Shown piece by piece: positions 1 through 9,035 of a DNA stretch of 64,000 nt. The stretch covers positions 97,729 to 161,728 of the forward strand of contig NZ_FUYX01000013.1 of NCBI RefSeq assembly GCF_900168195.1. The letters are read 5' to 3'. A model generated the notes under the pieces. It made no database searches. It had not been told where the DNA came from and saw nothing but the letters and a program-made list of their open reading frames with translations. The stretch comes from Allobosea thiooxidans (GTDB taxonomy: Bacteria > Pseudomonadota > Alphaproteobacteria > Rhizobiales > Beijerinckiaceae). A program made the translations under genes and the position numbers. Within the stretch, counting starts at the first letter, position 1, and every line of letters begins with the position of its first letter.

Positions 1-411
1 AGCGACAAGGGGCGCGAGGTCGTCTCGGTGCAGCCGCACCGCACTTTGGCCGAGGCGATCCGCACGTTGAGCGAGAAGCGCATCGGCGCCGTCGTCGTCA
101 TGGGGGCGGACGGCGCCCTGGTGGGCATCCTGTCTGAACGCGACATCATCCGGGCCCTGGGCGAGCAGGGTGGGGCGGCGCTGGAAAGCGCGGTCTCGCG
201 CTCGATGACCTCGAAGGTCGTGACCTGCCGGCCGCAGACCAGCGTCGACGAGCTGATGGAGATCATGACGACGGGGCGCTTCCGCCATGTGCCGGTGATC
301 GAGAACGGGCGCGTCGCCGGCATCGTCTCGATCGGCGACGTGGTGAAGCACCGTGTGGCGGCGATCGAGGCCGAGAGCCAGGCGATGCGCGACTATATCG
401 CGATGGCGTGA
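1..411 (+). CDS. CBS-domain pair protein, 5' truncated by window edge
   Basis: The reading frame is open from base 1, so the start codon lies upstream of the window; the GTG at 28 is internal to the conserved N-terminal strand (SDKGREVVSVQP). About 136 residues are visible and form two tandem CBS motifs, roughly residues 5-60 and 70-128, each with the usual G-x-(L/I)-V-G-I-(L/V)-S-x-x-D pattern (VGILSERDII; AGIVSIGDVV). Stand-alone CBS pairs bind adenosyl ligands and act as cytosolic energy or redox sensors; no partner domain is present. The ligand and target cannot be told from sequence. Only a few residues are probably missing, judging from the usual length of about 143. Confidence 0.85.
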   Translation, partial: SDKGREVVSVQPHRTLAEAIRTLSEKRIGAVVVMGADGALVGILSERDIIRALGEQGGAALESAVSRSMTSKVVTCRPQTSVDELMEIMTTGRFRHVPVIENGRVAGIVSIGDVVKHRVAAIEAESQAMRDYIAMA

Positions 412-433
412 CGGCGCGCCGTCCGGGGCCGGG

Positions 434-1468
434 TCAGCGACCAGCCACGACCCGGCTCTCCGCCACCAGCGCGGCGATGTCCTCGAGCGCGCGCTGCGCC
501 GCCTGCCGGCCCAGCTCGATCGTCTCGTCACCGCGATGGAAGTCGAACAGGCCGATGCGGCCGAGCTTGGGACCGATCATCACGTCCGGCGGATCGCCGG
601 CCAGGCGCGAGCGCGAGATCCGGTCCTGCGTGATATTGAAGGCGTCGATCATCACGCCGGCCAGCCCCGGCCGGTTCTCGGCCGGGCGGCCGACGATGTT
701 GCGCACGCGCTTGGCCGCGCCGCTGATCCCGTCATACCAGCGCGGCTCGGGCCGGATCTCGAGCTCGGGCACGAGCGGGTCGGGGTCGGAGCCATGGTTC
801 TGGATGATCGTGCCGCGGCCGGCGAGATCGCTGTTGAGGTTGACGCAGATCACGATGTCGGCGCCGAGCGCCCGCGCCGCCGTGACCGGAACCGGGTTGA
901 CCAGTGCCCCGTCCATCAGCCAGCGGCCGCCGAGCTTCACGGGGTCGAACACGCCCGGCAGCGCATAGGACGCACGCAACGCATCGACCAGCGGGCCATG
1001 CGTCAGCCAGATCTCGTGGCCGGAGCCGAGCTCCGTGGCGATGGCGACGAAGCGATGCGACAATTCCTCGATCCGGATGCCGTCGAGATGCTGGTCGAGC
1101 AGGCGCCTGAGCCGGCCGCCGGCGATCAGGCCGGCGCCGCCGATGTGGAAGTCCATGAGCCCGACGATGCGGCGCTTGGTCAGGCTGGTCGCGAATTCCG
1201 TCAGCGCGTCGAGCTTGCCGGCGGCCAGGCAGCCGCCGACCACGGCGCCGATGGAGGTGCCGGCGATGACGTCAGGGGCGAAGCCGGCTTCGATCAGCAC
1301 TTCGAGCGCGCCGATATGGGCCCAGCCGCGCGCCGCGCCGCCGCCCAGGGCAAGGCCGATCTTCGGCCGCACCGATGCGGGCTGCCCTTCGACCGGACGC
1401 ATCTCGTTCATCGCGATACCACCTCCACCGAGACCAAAGGCCCGTTGCGCGACATCGTTCCAGAACAT
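434..1468 (-). CDS. Patatin-like phospholipase family protein (RssA-like)
   Basis: Predicted serine lipid acyl hydrolase with a Ser-Asp catalytic dyad. The protein of 344 residues shows the oxyanion glycine loop GGGAARG (42-48), the nucleophile elbow GTSIG (Ser72) and the DGA motif with the catalytic Asp at 186. This is the compact bacterial RssA/YchK-type patatin fold, cytosolic or peripheral to the membrane, with no signal peptide. The ATG at 1468 has a GGAGGG Shine-Dalgarno 8 bases upstream and is preferred over the in-frame ATG at 1411. It converges on the CBS gene, 22 bp away. Substrate is unknown. Confidence 0.85.
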   Translation of the reverse strand: MFWNDVAQRAFGLGGGGIAMNEMRPVEGQPASVRPKIGLALGGGAARGWAHIGALEVLIEAGFAPDVIAGTSIGAVVGGCLAAGKLDALTEFATSLTKRRIVGLMDFHIGGAGLIAGGRLRRLLDQHLDGIRIEELSHRFVAIATELGSGHEIWLTHGPLVDALRASYALPGVFDPVKLGGRWLMDGALVNPVPVTAARALGADIVICVNLNSDLAGRGTIIQNHGSDPDPLVPELEIRPEPRWYDGISGAAKRVRNIVGRPAENRPGLAGVMIDAFNITQDRISRSRLAGDPPDVMIGPKLGRIGLFDFHRGDETIELGRQAAQRALEDIAALVAESRVVAGR

Positions 1469-1604
1469 GGAGCCATCCCTCCGCGGAAGGACAGGGTCTC
1501 AAACCGCGATGAGCGAAACGTGAACAACGCAGATCGCGGGATTATCGCGCCGAGTTGACGGTGGCGTGAAGGCGCTGCGGCATCATTGCGGCCGTGCGCG
1601 CAGA

Positions 1605-2012
1605 TCAGGCGCAGAACAGCAGCGGCTTGCCGGCGGCTTCGCGCACCGGCTGGACCCGGTAGAAGCAGGAACAGCGGCCGGTGTGGCAGCAGCCGCCGTC
1701 GCCGCCGACCTTGACCCTGAGCCAGATCGCATCCTGGTCGCAGTCGACCCGCATCTCGACCACGGTCTGGATCTGGCCCGAGGTCGCGCCCTTGTGCCAG
1801 AGCTCCCGGCGCGAGCGCGACCAGTACCAGGCCTCGCCCGTCTCGATCGTGCGCTGCAGCGCCTCGGCGTTCATATGGGCGACCATCAGCACGGCACCGC
1901 TGTCGGCTTCCGTCGCGACGACGGTCACGAGGCCGTTCGCGTCGAAACGCGGAGCCAGCACCGTGCCCTCCTCGAGGGCGTGCTTGTCGGTCGCGGCAGG
2001 AAACAGGCTCAT
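1605..2012 (-). CDS. hisI: Phosphoribosyl-AMP cyclohydrolase
   Basis: Third step of histidine biosynthesis: hydrolytic opening of the adenine ring of phosphoribosyl-AMP in the cytosol. The 136-residue product has the stand-alone HisI size, without a fused HisE domain. It shows the family signatures [16 protein letters not shown] and [12 protein letters not shown], which carry the zinc-binding cysteines and the magnesium-binding aspartates. An upstream in-frame ATG exists at 2090, but it would run through an intergenic repeat; the ATG at 2012, with GGAG just upstream, gives the family N-terminus. The gene is downstream of folE on the same strand. Unlinked his genes are usual in alphaproteobacteria. 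Confidence 0.95.
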   Translation of the reverse strand: MSLFPAATDKHALEEGTVLAPRFDANGLVTVVATEADSGAVLMVAHMNAEALQRTIETGEAWYWSRSRRELWHKGATSGQIQTVVEMRVDCDQDAIWLRVKVGGDGGCCHTGRCSCFYRVQPVREAAGKPLLFCA

Positions 2013-2054
2013 CTCGGCTCCGTCGGGAGAGGTCGTGCTGCGTCGTGGAACTCT

Positions 2055-2133
2055 GCCGTCATTCTCGGGCGAAGCGAAACGCAGACCCAAGAATCTCCGG
2101 CGAGGGATGCCCGGGTCAAGCCCGGGCGTGACG
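2055..2133. repeat. Intergenic palindromic repeat, family A (copy 1)
   Basis: The ends match, in inverted orientation, the element at 6758-6853: one end reads GCCGTCATTCTCGGGCGAAG and the other CGGGTCAAGCCCGGGCGTGA, with an unrelated middle. It lies between folE and hisI and contains the internal dyad CCCGGGTCAAGCCCGGG. It resembles the short extragenic repeats common in Bosea and Bradyrhizobium-type genomes. Confidence 0.7.
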
Positions 2134-2178
2134 GGTTTCGATGGGAGGCGGATGCGCCGCCCGTCGAGGAAACCGCGC

Positions 2179-2823
2179 CTACAGCGCCGCCGACTTCACC
2201 ATGGTGAAGAAGCGGACCTGCTCGGCCGGGTCGTCGCGGAAGACGCCGCGATACTGCGTCGTCATGGTCGAGGAGCCCTGCTTCTGCACGCCGCGCATCG
2301 ACATGCACATATGCTCGGCCTCGATCAGGATGGCGATGCCGCGCGGCTCGAGCGCCTCCTCGATCACATCGGCGATCTGCGAGGTCATGCTCTCCTGCGT
2401 CTGCAGGCGGCGGGCATAGACATCGACGATGCGGGCGAGCTTCGACAGGCCGACCACGCCCTTGGACGGGTAGTAGCCGATATGCGCCTTGCCGACGAAG
2501 GGCACCATGTGGTGCTCGCAATGCGAATAGAACGGGATGTCGCGCACCAGGACCATGTCCTGATAGCCCTCGACCTCCTCGAAGACACGATCGAGGATGT
2601 GGTGCGGGTCCTCGGCATAGCCCTTGTAGAATTCCCTGTAGGCCTTGGCGACGCGGCGTGGCGTGTCGGAAAGGCCCTCGCGCGAGGGATCGTCGCCGGC
2701 CCAGAGGATGAGCGTGCGTACGGCCGCCTCGGCCTCCTCTTGCGTCGGCTTGCGGACCAGAAACTTGTCAGCGGAGGGGCCGACGGCCCCCTCGACGGAC
2801 AAGGACTTAACCACAGGGATCAT
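2179..2823 (-). CDS. folE: GTP cyclohydrolase I
   Basis: Converts GTP to 7,8-dihydroneopterin triphosphate, the first step of folate (and queuosine precursor) synthesis. The 214-residue product carries the complete type IA signature: [30 protein letters not shown] and [11 protein letters not shown], which supply the zinc ligands Cys, His and Cys and the GTP-binding residues. The ATG at 2823 is chosen because GGGAGG lies 6-8 bases upstream; the frame stays open to 3108, but that extension is low-complexity and not conserved. The gene precedes hisI on the same strand; both enzymes are cyclohydrolases that open a purine ring. Confidence 0.97.
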   Translation of the reverse strand: MIPVVKSLSVEGAVGPSADKFLVRKPTQEEAEAAVRTLILWAGDDPSREGLSDTPRRVAKAYREFYKGYAEDPHHILDRVFEEVEGYQDMVLVRDIPFYSHCEHHMVPFVGKAHIGYYPSKGVVGLSKLARIVDVYARRLQTQESMTSQIADVIEEALEPRGIAILIEAEHMCMSMRGVQKQGSSTMTTQYRGVFRDDPAEQVRFFTMVKSAAL

Positions 2824-3009
2824 GTGGTGCCTCCCGTTGGGACGATTAGGGCCCCGCGCTCGATGGCCTCGCGGCCGCGGCCGCGAGGCGGTTTGCGACA
2901 AGTTTGATGCCTCGCGGCGGAAGAGGTTCCCATGCCCTCCCGTTTTGCGGCGATCAACCCTATATTGGCTCTCCGAGCCGGTCATTCCAGAGCCGCCAGA
3001 GAACGAGCC

Positions 3010-3456
3010 ATGCTGGACGACGTCTACAACAAGCGCATTCTGGCGCTTGCCGCGAACATCCCCCTGCTGCAGCGCCTGCCGTCTCCGGACGCCACGGCGC
3101 GAGCGCATTCGAAGCTATGCGGCTCCACCGTGACAGTCGATGTCACCATGGCGGGCGATGTCGTCACCGGCTTCGGGCATGAGGTGAAGGCCTGCGCGCT
3201 CGGCCAGGCCTCGTCCTCGATCATGGCGCGCCACATCGTCGGCTCGACGGCGCAGGAGCTCCGGCAGGTGCGCGAGCAGGCCCGCGCCATCCTCAAGGAG
3301 AACGCCGAGCCGCCGCAGGGCAAATGGGCCGATCTCGCCGTGCTGGTGCCTGTGCGCGACTTCAAGGCGCGCCATGCCTCGACCATGCTGACCTTCGACG
3401 CGGTCGTCGACGCGATCGACCAGATCGAGACGCGGCGGCGCGAGGCCGCCGCCTGA
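3010..3456 (+). CDS. Iron-sulfur cluster assembly scaffold (IscU/NifU-N-like)
   Basis: 148-residue protein of the IscU/SufU/NifU N-terminal fold. Two of the three canonical cluster cysteines are visible: Cys37 in SKLCGS and Cys62 in [11 protein letters not shown]. At the position of the third cysteine the sequence reads RHAST (121-125), so the usual Cys is absent; His122 might substitute. This suggests either a different cluster-binding mode or a role other than classical scaffolding. The ATG at 3010 starts the conserved MLDDVYN N-terminus. It is divergent from folE and abuts the PAP2 gene tail to tail. Confidence 0.8.
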   Translation: MLDDVYNKRILALAANIPLLQRLPSPDATARAHSKLCGSTVTVDVTMAGDVVTGFGHEVKACALGQASSSIMARHIVGSTAQELRQVREQARAILKENAEPPQGKWADLAVLVPVRDFKARHASTMLTFDAVVDAIDQIETRRREAAA

Positions 3457-4236
3457 TCACTTCACGCCGAAGGCGACCTTGATCTCGGGCATCGTCTCGT
3501 CGAAGCGGGCCTTGAAGGCGCGGTCCGCCAGCAGGGCCTTGGCGACGGCGCGACCGACCTTGTCGCCGGCGACGAGGTCGGTGGGATAGTGGAAGCCGCA
3601 GATCAGGCGGCTCTCGTCATAGCTCTTGACCCGCACTTCGAGCTTGTCGGCCATCTCGGGCACGGCCGCCTTGAGTAGCTCGGCATAGAGCGCGGCGGTC
3701 GCGGCATGGGCGGAGGGGAAGGAGGTGCCGACCGGGCGCGCGCCGGGACAGGGCTTGACGCGGGTCTTGGCCCAGAGCTGAAAGGGGCGCTGGCGGTTGG
3801 TGAGGCGGTTGACGCTCTTCAAGAGGATGCTGAGCTCGACCTGCGCCTCGCGAAACAGCAGCCGCACCTCGCGATGGGTGTTGTCGACATAGTTGGTGTC
3901 CATGCCGTTCAGGAAGTTCACCAGCCCCTGGCGCTGATCGGCGATCGCCTGCTGCTCGCGCTCTGGCGTGCGGGCCTGGGTGATCTGTTGCACCTGCTCG
4001 AATTCGGCCTTGGCCTCGGGGCTGTTCTGCGCCGGCGGCAAGCCGATGATGTGGGCGATGTCGAGCTTGGCGCCGTCGAGCCAGAGCAGGTAAGGCCGCT
4101 GCTGGGCCGAGGCCGGCGCAGTCAGGCCGAGGCTGAGCGCCAGCCCGAAACCCGCGAGTGCGGAGCGAAGGCGAGCGTGGCGAACGGGGGCTTGGCGAAA
4201 GCGGGCGGCGCGCATCATGTTTCCGGTGTCAGGCAA
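3457..4236 (-). CDS. Exported PAP2-superfamily acid phosphatase
   Basis: Periplasmic class A-type acid phosphatase or lipid phosphatase. A signal peptide spans residues 1-44 (arginine-rich start, hydrophobic core, ASA-QQ cleavage); translation could also begin at Met7 or Met8. The three PAP2 motifs are present: K140-x9-RP151 (RQRP), PSAH at 174-177, and SR-x3-G-x-H-x3-D at 209-220 with His216 and Asp220 for catalysis. A single domain of about 215 mature residues fits class A non-specific acid phosphatases. The central helical insert (80-135) is typical of that group. The stop codon abuts that of the scaffold gene. Confidence 0.85.
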   Translation of the reverse strand: MPDTGNMMRAARFRQAPVRHARLRSALAGFGLALSLGLTAPASAQQRPYLLWLDGAKLDIAHIIGLPPAQNSPEAKAEFEQVQQITQARTPEREQQAIADQRQGLVNFLNGMDTNYVDNTHREVRLLFREAQVELSILLKSVNRLTNRQRPFQLWAKTRVKPCPGARPVGTSFPSAHAATAALYAELLKAAVPEMADKLEVRVKSYDESRLICGFHYPTDLVAGDKVGRAVAKALLADRAFKARFDETMPEIKVAFGVK

Positions 4237-4267
4237 TTGAAAAAATGGGAATGGAAAGCGGGTTCTG

Positions 4268-4699
4268 GTGACGGCTGAACGAAACGAAGCAGACGATCTA
4301 TTTCAGCGTCTCTTTGTTAAGCAAAGATTTTCGCTGTTGCGAAGCCTCGCGTTTCTGCCCCGGCGCGCCGCGCATGTCGCCATTCGCGGCTATCAACTCA
4401 GCCTGTCCATGCTGGTCGGGCGCCATTGCCGGCACTGGCCGAACTGCTCGGCCTATACCGACGAGGCGATCCAGCGCTTCGGGCTGTGGCGCGGCGGCTG
4501 GGTCGGCCTCGCTCGGATCTGCCGCTGCAACCCATACGGCACCAGCGGCATCGATATCGTCTGCGAGGAATTGCCGTCGGGCGCGCGGTGGTATAGGCCG
4601 TGGGCTTATGGCCGCTGGCGCGGGACGAACGTGCCGGCGGCTATCGATTCCGACGTCGATCCGGCCACGGGCGGCGGAACGCAAACCTCACATCCGTAG
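4268..4699 (+). CDS. yidD: Membrane protein insertion efficiency factor YidD
   Basis: Small amphipathic inner-membrane-associated protein that assists YidC in membrane protein insertion. The family core occupies residues 30-105, with RGYQLSLSMLVGRHCRHWP, NCSAYTDEAI and GGWVGLARICRCNPYG, including the conserved cysteines. At 143 residues it has an N-terminal and a C-terminal extension of about 25-35 residues each beyond the compact E. coli form. The GTG at 4268 is the first start; its ribosome site is weak, so the exact N-terminus is uncertain. It lies 50 bp upstream of thrS, a common alphaproteobacterial neighbour. Confidence 0.92.
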   Translation: MTAERNEADDLFQRLFVKQRFSLLRSLAFLPRRAAHVAIRGYQLSLSMLVGRHCRHWPNCSAYTDEAIQRFGLWRGGWVGLARICRCNPYGTSGIDIVCEELPSGARWYRPWAYGRWRGTNVPAAIDSDVDPATGGGTQTSHP

Positions 4700-4749
4700 C
4701 TGGTCTGACTTACGGGGCTCGTATCCCCGAGTGAGCAGGAGCACGATCG

Positions 4750-6747
4750 ATGACGATCTCCCTGACCTTTCCCGACGGCGCCAAGCGCGAATTCCCCTCC
4801 GGCATCACCGGGGTGGACATCGCCAAGGGCATTTCCCCCTCGCTGCTGAAGCGCACCGTCGCCATGGCGCTCGACGGCACGGTCGTCGACCTCGCCGACC
4901 CGATCACCACCGATGCCAGGATCGAGTTCCTGAACCGGGAAGACCCGCGTTCGCTCGAGCTGATCCGCCACGACACCGCCCACGTCCTCGCCGAAGCCGT
5001 GCAGGAGCTCTTCCCCGGCACGCAGGTGACGATCGGCCCCGTCATCGAGAACGGCTTCTACTACGACTTCGCCCGCAACGAGCCCTTCACCCCGGAGGAC
5101 TTCCCGGCGATCGAGAAGAAGATGCGCGAGATCATCGCGCGCGACAAACCCTTCACCAAGGAAGTCTGGAGCCGCGACAAGGCCAAGGACTTCTTCGCCG
5201 GGAAGGGCGAGGCCTACAAGGTCGAGCTGGTCGATGCGATTCCCGCCGACCAGACGCTGAAGATGTACGCGCAGGGCGACTGGATCGACCTCTGCCGCGG
5301 CCCGCACATGACCTCGGTCGGCAAGGTCGGCAACGCCTTCAAGCTGATGAAGACGGCCGGAGCCTATTGGCGCGGCGACAGCAACAACGCGATGCTGACC
5401 CGCATCTACGGCACCGCCTTCGCGAAGCAGGAGGAGCTCGACGCCTATCTCAAACAGCTCGAGGAGGCGGAGAAGCGCGACCACCGCAAGCTCGGCCGGG
5501 AGATGGACCTGTTCCATTTCCAGGAGGAGGGGCCGGGCGTCGTGTTCTGGCACTCCAAGGGCTGGCGGCTGTTCCAGGAGATCATCGCCTATATGCGCCG
5601 GCGCCTCGCCGCCGACTATGAGGAGGTGAACGCGCCGCAGATCCTCGACAAGTCGCTCTGGGAGACCTCGGGCCACTGGGGCTGGTACCAGGACAACATG
5701 TTCGCGGTGAAGTCGGCCTCGGCCTTCGAGAACCCGACCGATGCCGAGCGCGACCACCGCGTCTTCGCGCTGAAGCCGATGAACTGCCCCGGCCATGTCC
5801 AGATCTTCAAGCACGGCCTGAAGAGCTATCGCGACCTGCCGATCCGGCTCGCCGAATTCGGCAATGTCCATCGCTACGAACCGTCCGGCGCGCTGCATGG
5901 GTTGATGCGCGTGCGCGGCTTCACGCAGGACGACGCGCATATCTTCTGCACGGAGGAGCAGCTCGCGGCCGAATGCCTGAAGATCAACGACCTGATCCTC
6001 TCGGTCTATTCGGATTTCGGCTTCACCGACGACCTCGTCATCAAGCTCTCGACCCGGCCGGAGAAGCGCGTCGGCTCCGACGAGCTCTGGGACCATGCCG
6101 AAGAGGTCATGCACAAGGTGCTGGAGCAGATCGCGCGTCAGTCCGGCAACCGGATCAAGACCGAGATCAATCCGGGCGAAGGCGCCTTCTATGGCCCGAA
6201 GTTCGAGTATGTGCTGCGTGACGCCATCGGTCGCGACTGGCAGTGCGGCACGACGCAGGTCGACTTCAACCTGCCGGAGCGCTTCGGCGCCTTCTATATC
6301 GGCGCCGATGGCGAGAAGAAGCAGCCGGTGATGGTCCATCGCGCCATCTGCGGCTCGCTGGAGCGCTTCACCGGCATCCTGATCGAGCACCATGCCGGGC
6401 ATTTCCCGCTCTGGCTGGCGCCGGAACAGGTCATCGTCGCGCCGATCACCTCGGACGCCGACGCTTACGCCGAGGAGGTCACCATGACGCTGATGGCCGC
6501 CGGCCTGCGCGCCCGCGCCGACCTGCGCAACGAGAAGATCTCGTACAAGGTACGAGAGCACTCGCTGGCCAAGGTCCCGGTCATCCTCGCCGTCGGCAGG
6601 CGCGAGGCGGAGGAGAAGACCGTGACCGTCCGCCGCCTCGGCAGCCAGGCGCAGACCGTCATGCCACTGGCGGAGGCGCTCGCAGCGCTGACGCAGGAAG
6701 CGACGGCGCCGGATCTGGCGCGAATCAAGGCGGCGAAGGCGGCGTAA
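4750..6747 (+). CDS. thrS: Threonine--tRNA ligase
   Basis: Charges tRNA-Thr with threonine. The 665-residue protein has the full bacterial layout: TGS domain (1-62), the SAD/HxxxH editing domain beginning with [12 protein letters not shown] near residue 77, the class II catalytic core (about 240-535) with the zinc-site segment [12 protein letters not shown] and motif 2/3 segments [20 protein letters not shown] and [11 protein letters not shown], and the C-terminal anticodon-binding domain. AGGAG is placed well upstream of the ATG. No T-box leader is expected or seen. A tRNA-Thr gene lies 14 kb downstream in the same window. Confidence 0.98.
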   Translation: MTISLTFPDGAKREFPSGITGVDIAKGISPSLLKRTVAMALDGTVVDLADPITTDARIEFLNREDPRSLELIRHDTAHVLAEAVQELFPGTQVTIGPVIENGFYYDFARNEPFTPEDFPAIEKKMREIIARDKPFTKEVWSRDKAKDFFAGKGEAYKVELVDAIPADQTLKMYAQGDWIDLCRGPHMTSVGKVGNAFKLMKTAGAYWRGDSNNAMLTRIYGTAFAKQEELDAYLKQLEEAEKRDHRKLGREMDLFHFQEEGPGVVFWHSKGWRLFQEIIAYMRRRLAADYEEVNAPQILDKSLWETSGHWGWYQDNMFAVKSASAFENPTDAERDHRVFALKPMNCPGHVQIFKHGLKSYRDLPIRLAEFGNVHRYEPSGALHGLMRVRGFTQDDAHIFCTEEQLAAECLKINDLILSVYSDFGFTDDLVIKLSTRPEKRVGSDELWDHAEEVMHKVLEQIARQSGNRIKTEINPGEGAFYGPKFEYVLRDAIGRDWQCGTTQVDFNLPERFGAFYIGADGEKKQPVMVHRAICGSLERFTGILIEHHAGHFPLWLAPEQVIVAPITSDADAYAEEVTMTLMAAGLRARADLRNEKISYKVREHSLAKVPVILAVGRREAEEKTVTVRRLGSQAQTVMPLAEALAALTQEATAPDLARIKAAKAA

Positions 6748-6757
6748 CCTGTCGCGA

Positions 6758-6853
6758 CGTCATGCCCGGGCTTGACCCGGACATCTCGGAAACCAGCGCC
6801 ATTCCGTCATGAAATTCTCGGGTCGAAGCCTTGCTTCGCCCGAGAATGACGGC
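6758..6853. repeat. Intergenic palindromic repeat, family A (copy 2)
   Basis: Element between thrS and the DUF2157 gene. Its outer ends (CGTCATGCCCGGGCTTGACC and TCGCCCGAGAATGACGGC) are the reverse complement of the copy at 2055-2133, while the centre differs in sequence and length. The right half forms its own hairpin (TTCTCGGG ... CCCGAGAA). Confidence 0.7.
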
Positions 6854-6906
6854 CGGCGGAGGCCGCCCCTAGCAAAAGGTAGCATCGCCATGCCAGATTG
6901 CCGGCG

Positions 6907-8199
6907 ATGCTGACGGGTTCCTATCGCAAGCGGCTCGAGGCCGATCTCATCCGCTGGGTCGATGGCGGCCTGCTCAGTGCCGACAGCGCCGGGGCGATCC
7001 GCCGTTCCGTCGCCCGCGAGCATGGCGGCTTCGGCCTGCCGGCCCTGCTCGGGCTGCTCGGCGGCCTGCTGATCGCGTCCAGCGTCGCCGCCTTCGTCGC
7101 CGCGAACTGGGAGGCGATCCCGCGCCTCGCCAAGCTCGGCATGATCCTGACGGGCATCGCCGTCTGCTTCGCGCTCGCCTACCGGCTGGAACGCGGCGGC
7201 TCGCCCCGTGGCGGGGATGCGGCGACGACCTGCGGCGTCCTGATCTTCGCCGCCGGGCTCGCGCTCGTCGGCCAGATGTACCACCTGCCGGCCGATTGGC
7301 CGGGCGGATCGGCGCTGGTCGCGCTCGGTGCGCTCGCCGCCGCCTTCCTGATGCGCTCCAGCGGTGCATTGGCCATCGCCTTCGTGGCGATCTGCGCCTG
7401 GAGCTTCGGGCGCTGGGAGGAAGCGCGCGCTGGCGCGCATTTCGGCTTCTTCATCCTCTATCTGCCGGCGCTGTGGCTCGCGCTCTCCCGCGACAACAGG
7501 CTGATCCACCATCTCGCGGTGCTCGCCGGGCTGTTCTGGATCGGCGCGGCACCGGGATACTGGCTGTTCCAACGCTTCGACTATGGCCTACTCGCCTATG
7601 GGCTGGCGGTCTCGGCATTCTATGTTGCGCTCGGCACGATCGCGCTCGACCGGGGTGGCCCCGGCCTGCTGACAGCCTGCCTGCCCTGGGGGCTGCTCGG
7701 GCTGGTGGTCGTTCTCAATGCCGAGCTGATTCGCATCCTCGACAATGAGGAGGCGCGTTCGGGTCGGGCCTTCCTCTTCGTGTTCTACGCCTATGCGGTG
7801 GCCGTGCCGCTGACGATTCTCGGGGGCGTGGCGGCACGCGACCGGCGCTTCGCCTGGCCGCTGGCAGGCGCGCTCCTCCTGGCCCTGCTCGTTCCGGCCG
7901 TGTTCTGGAGCGGCATCGTCACCGGCATGGCCGGCAAGATCATCGTGGCGAGCCTGGTGCTGCTGGCGGCCACGGCGCTGATGGCCGCAGGTGCGGTCGG
8001 CGGTATCCGGCGGCTGGTAATGGCCGGCTCGGTGCTGTTCGGCGTCGCCATCCTGATCCTGCTCTGGCAGACGATCGGCACGCTGCTCGACCAGTCGCTG
8101 TTCTTCCTGATCGCCGGCGCCGTCCTGCTCGCGGTGGCGTCCGGCGCGCGGCGCCTGTTCGCGCGACTGAGCCCACCGGCCGAGACGGAGGCCGCCTGA
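6907..8199 (+). CDS. DUF2157 multipass membrane protein
   Basis: About 430 residues. The first 60 are a soluble DUF2157 head with a helix such as LEADLIRWVDGGLLS; the rest is about twelve hydrophobic segments, so it is an inner-membrane protein. The ATG at 6907 is used; an in-frame TTG at 6898 is an alternative. Its stop codon overlaps the start of the next gene (TGATG), so the two are translationally coupled. DUF2157 and GDYXXLXY proteins are habitually paired in proteobacteria; their biochemical role is not established. Confidence 0.85.
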   Translation: MLTGSYRKRLEADLIRWVDGGLLSADSAGAIRRSVAREHGGFGLPALLGLLGGLLIASSVAAFVAANWEAIPRLAKLGMILTGIAVCFALAYRLERGGSPRGGDAATTCGVLIFAAGLALVGQMYHLPADWPGGSALVALGALAAAFLMRSSGALAIAFVAICAWSFGRWEEARAGAHFGFFILYLPALWLALSRDNRLIHHLAVLAGLFWIGAAPGYWLFQRFDYGLLAYGLAVSAFYVALGTIALDRGGPGLLTACLPWGLLGLVVVLNAELIRILDNEEARSGRAFLFVFYAYAVAVPLTILGGVAARDRRFAWPLAGALLLALLVPAVFWSGIVTGMAGKIIVASLVLLAATALMAAGAVGGIRRLVMAGSVLFGVAILILLWQTIGTLLDQSLFFLIAGAVLLAVASGARRLFARLSPPAETEAA

Positions 8200-8813
8200 T
8201 GCGCCGCTTCTCGGCCGATGCGATCGCCATGAAGGTGCCGCTGCTCTGGCGCGCCGTCGCCGCAGCGCTGCTGCTGGGGCTCGCCCTGCTGGCGCTCGTC
8301 GAGCAGCGCGCGCGCATTCTGCGCAACGGGGCGGAGGTGCGGCTGAAGACCGTCCCGGTCGATCCGCGCGACCTCTTTCGCGGCGACTATGTCGTGCTCG
8401 GCTATCCCATCAGCGTGGTCGAGACCGAGCAGGGCGCGCAGCCCTACCGGAGCGGCGAGACCGTCTTCGTCACGCTCGGCCGCGACGAGCAGGGTTTTGC
8501 GCGGGCCGTCGGCGTCTCGCGGGAGTGGCCGAAGGACGGCGGGGCGGCGGTTGTGATCGCGGGGCGCGTCGCCACGACCAGCGCCTGTGTCACCCGCGAC
8601 GACGGCACGACCGATTGCAGCGGCAGGCGCAACCGGCTGCGCGTTACCTACGGGCTCGAGAGCTATTTCGTGCCGCAGGGCGAGGGCAAGACGATCGAGA
8701 CCATGGAGAAGACCCGGATCGAGGTCGTCGCCGCAGTGTCGCCCTCGGGCGAGGCAGCGATCAAGCGCCTGCTGATCGACGGCAAGCAGGTCTATCAGGA
8801 ACCGCCCTACTGA
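8199..8813 (+). CDS. GDYXXLXY domain-containing protein
   Basis: 204 residues with one N-terminal membrane anchor (about 10-32) and a periplasmic domain bearing the name-giving motif RGDYVVLGYPIS at about residues 62-73. Start overlaps the stop of the upstream DUF2157 gene. The conserved pairing suggests a two-protein membrane complex, but no reaction is known. Four in-frame methionines precede or follow; the first ATG is chosen for the coupling and may be replaced by the Met at residue 11. Confidence 0.85.
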   Translation: MRRFSADAIAMKVPLLWRAVAAALLLGLALLALVEQRARILRNGAEVRLKTVPVDPRDLFRGDYVVLGYPISVVETEQGAQPYRSGETVFVTLGRDEQGFARAVGVSREWPKDGGAAVVIAGRVATTSACVTRDDGTTDCSGRRNRLRVTYGLESYFVPQGEGKTIETMEKTRIEVVAAVSPSGEAAIKRLLIDGKQVYQEPPY

Positions 8814-9035
8814 CGGGGCTCTGACGGCCGCCACCGAGGCCATCCCCTCCGCTGCGCCGGCCGCCCTGTCCGGGCGATTCATCACATTGCCGTGGCATCC
8901 TGCGCCGGGTTTCGAGCCTGTCCAAACCCTGCCGCAAAGTGCCCTGATGATCGCCACACGCGCTTGTGACAAAGCGCCTCGTGACGTGAATCGGCTTCGG
9001 TTATATGAACGGCAGATGAACGATTCCGACAGGAA

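Noticed and set aside
2824..3108. N-terminal extension of FolE to the ATG at 3108
   Set aside because: Not conserved, overlaps the divergent scaffold gene start region, while the ATG at 2823 has a strong ribosome site.
4700..4749. T-box or other leader regulation upstream of thrS
   Set aside because: The gap is only 50 bases and holds no suitable structure; T-boxes are not expected in alphaproteobacteria.
4606..6561. Long minus-strand open frame (651 codons) opposite thrS
   Set aside because: Antisense shadow of a highly conserved gene in high-GC DNA; the translation is Arg/Gly/Asp/Val-rich with no recognisable domain.
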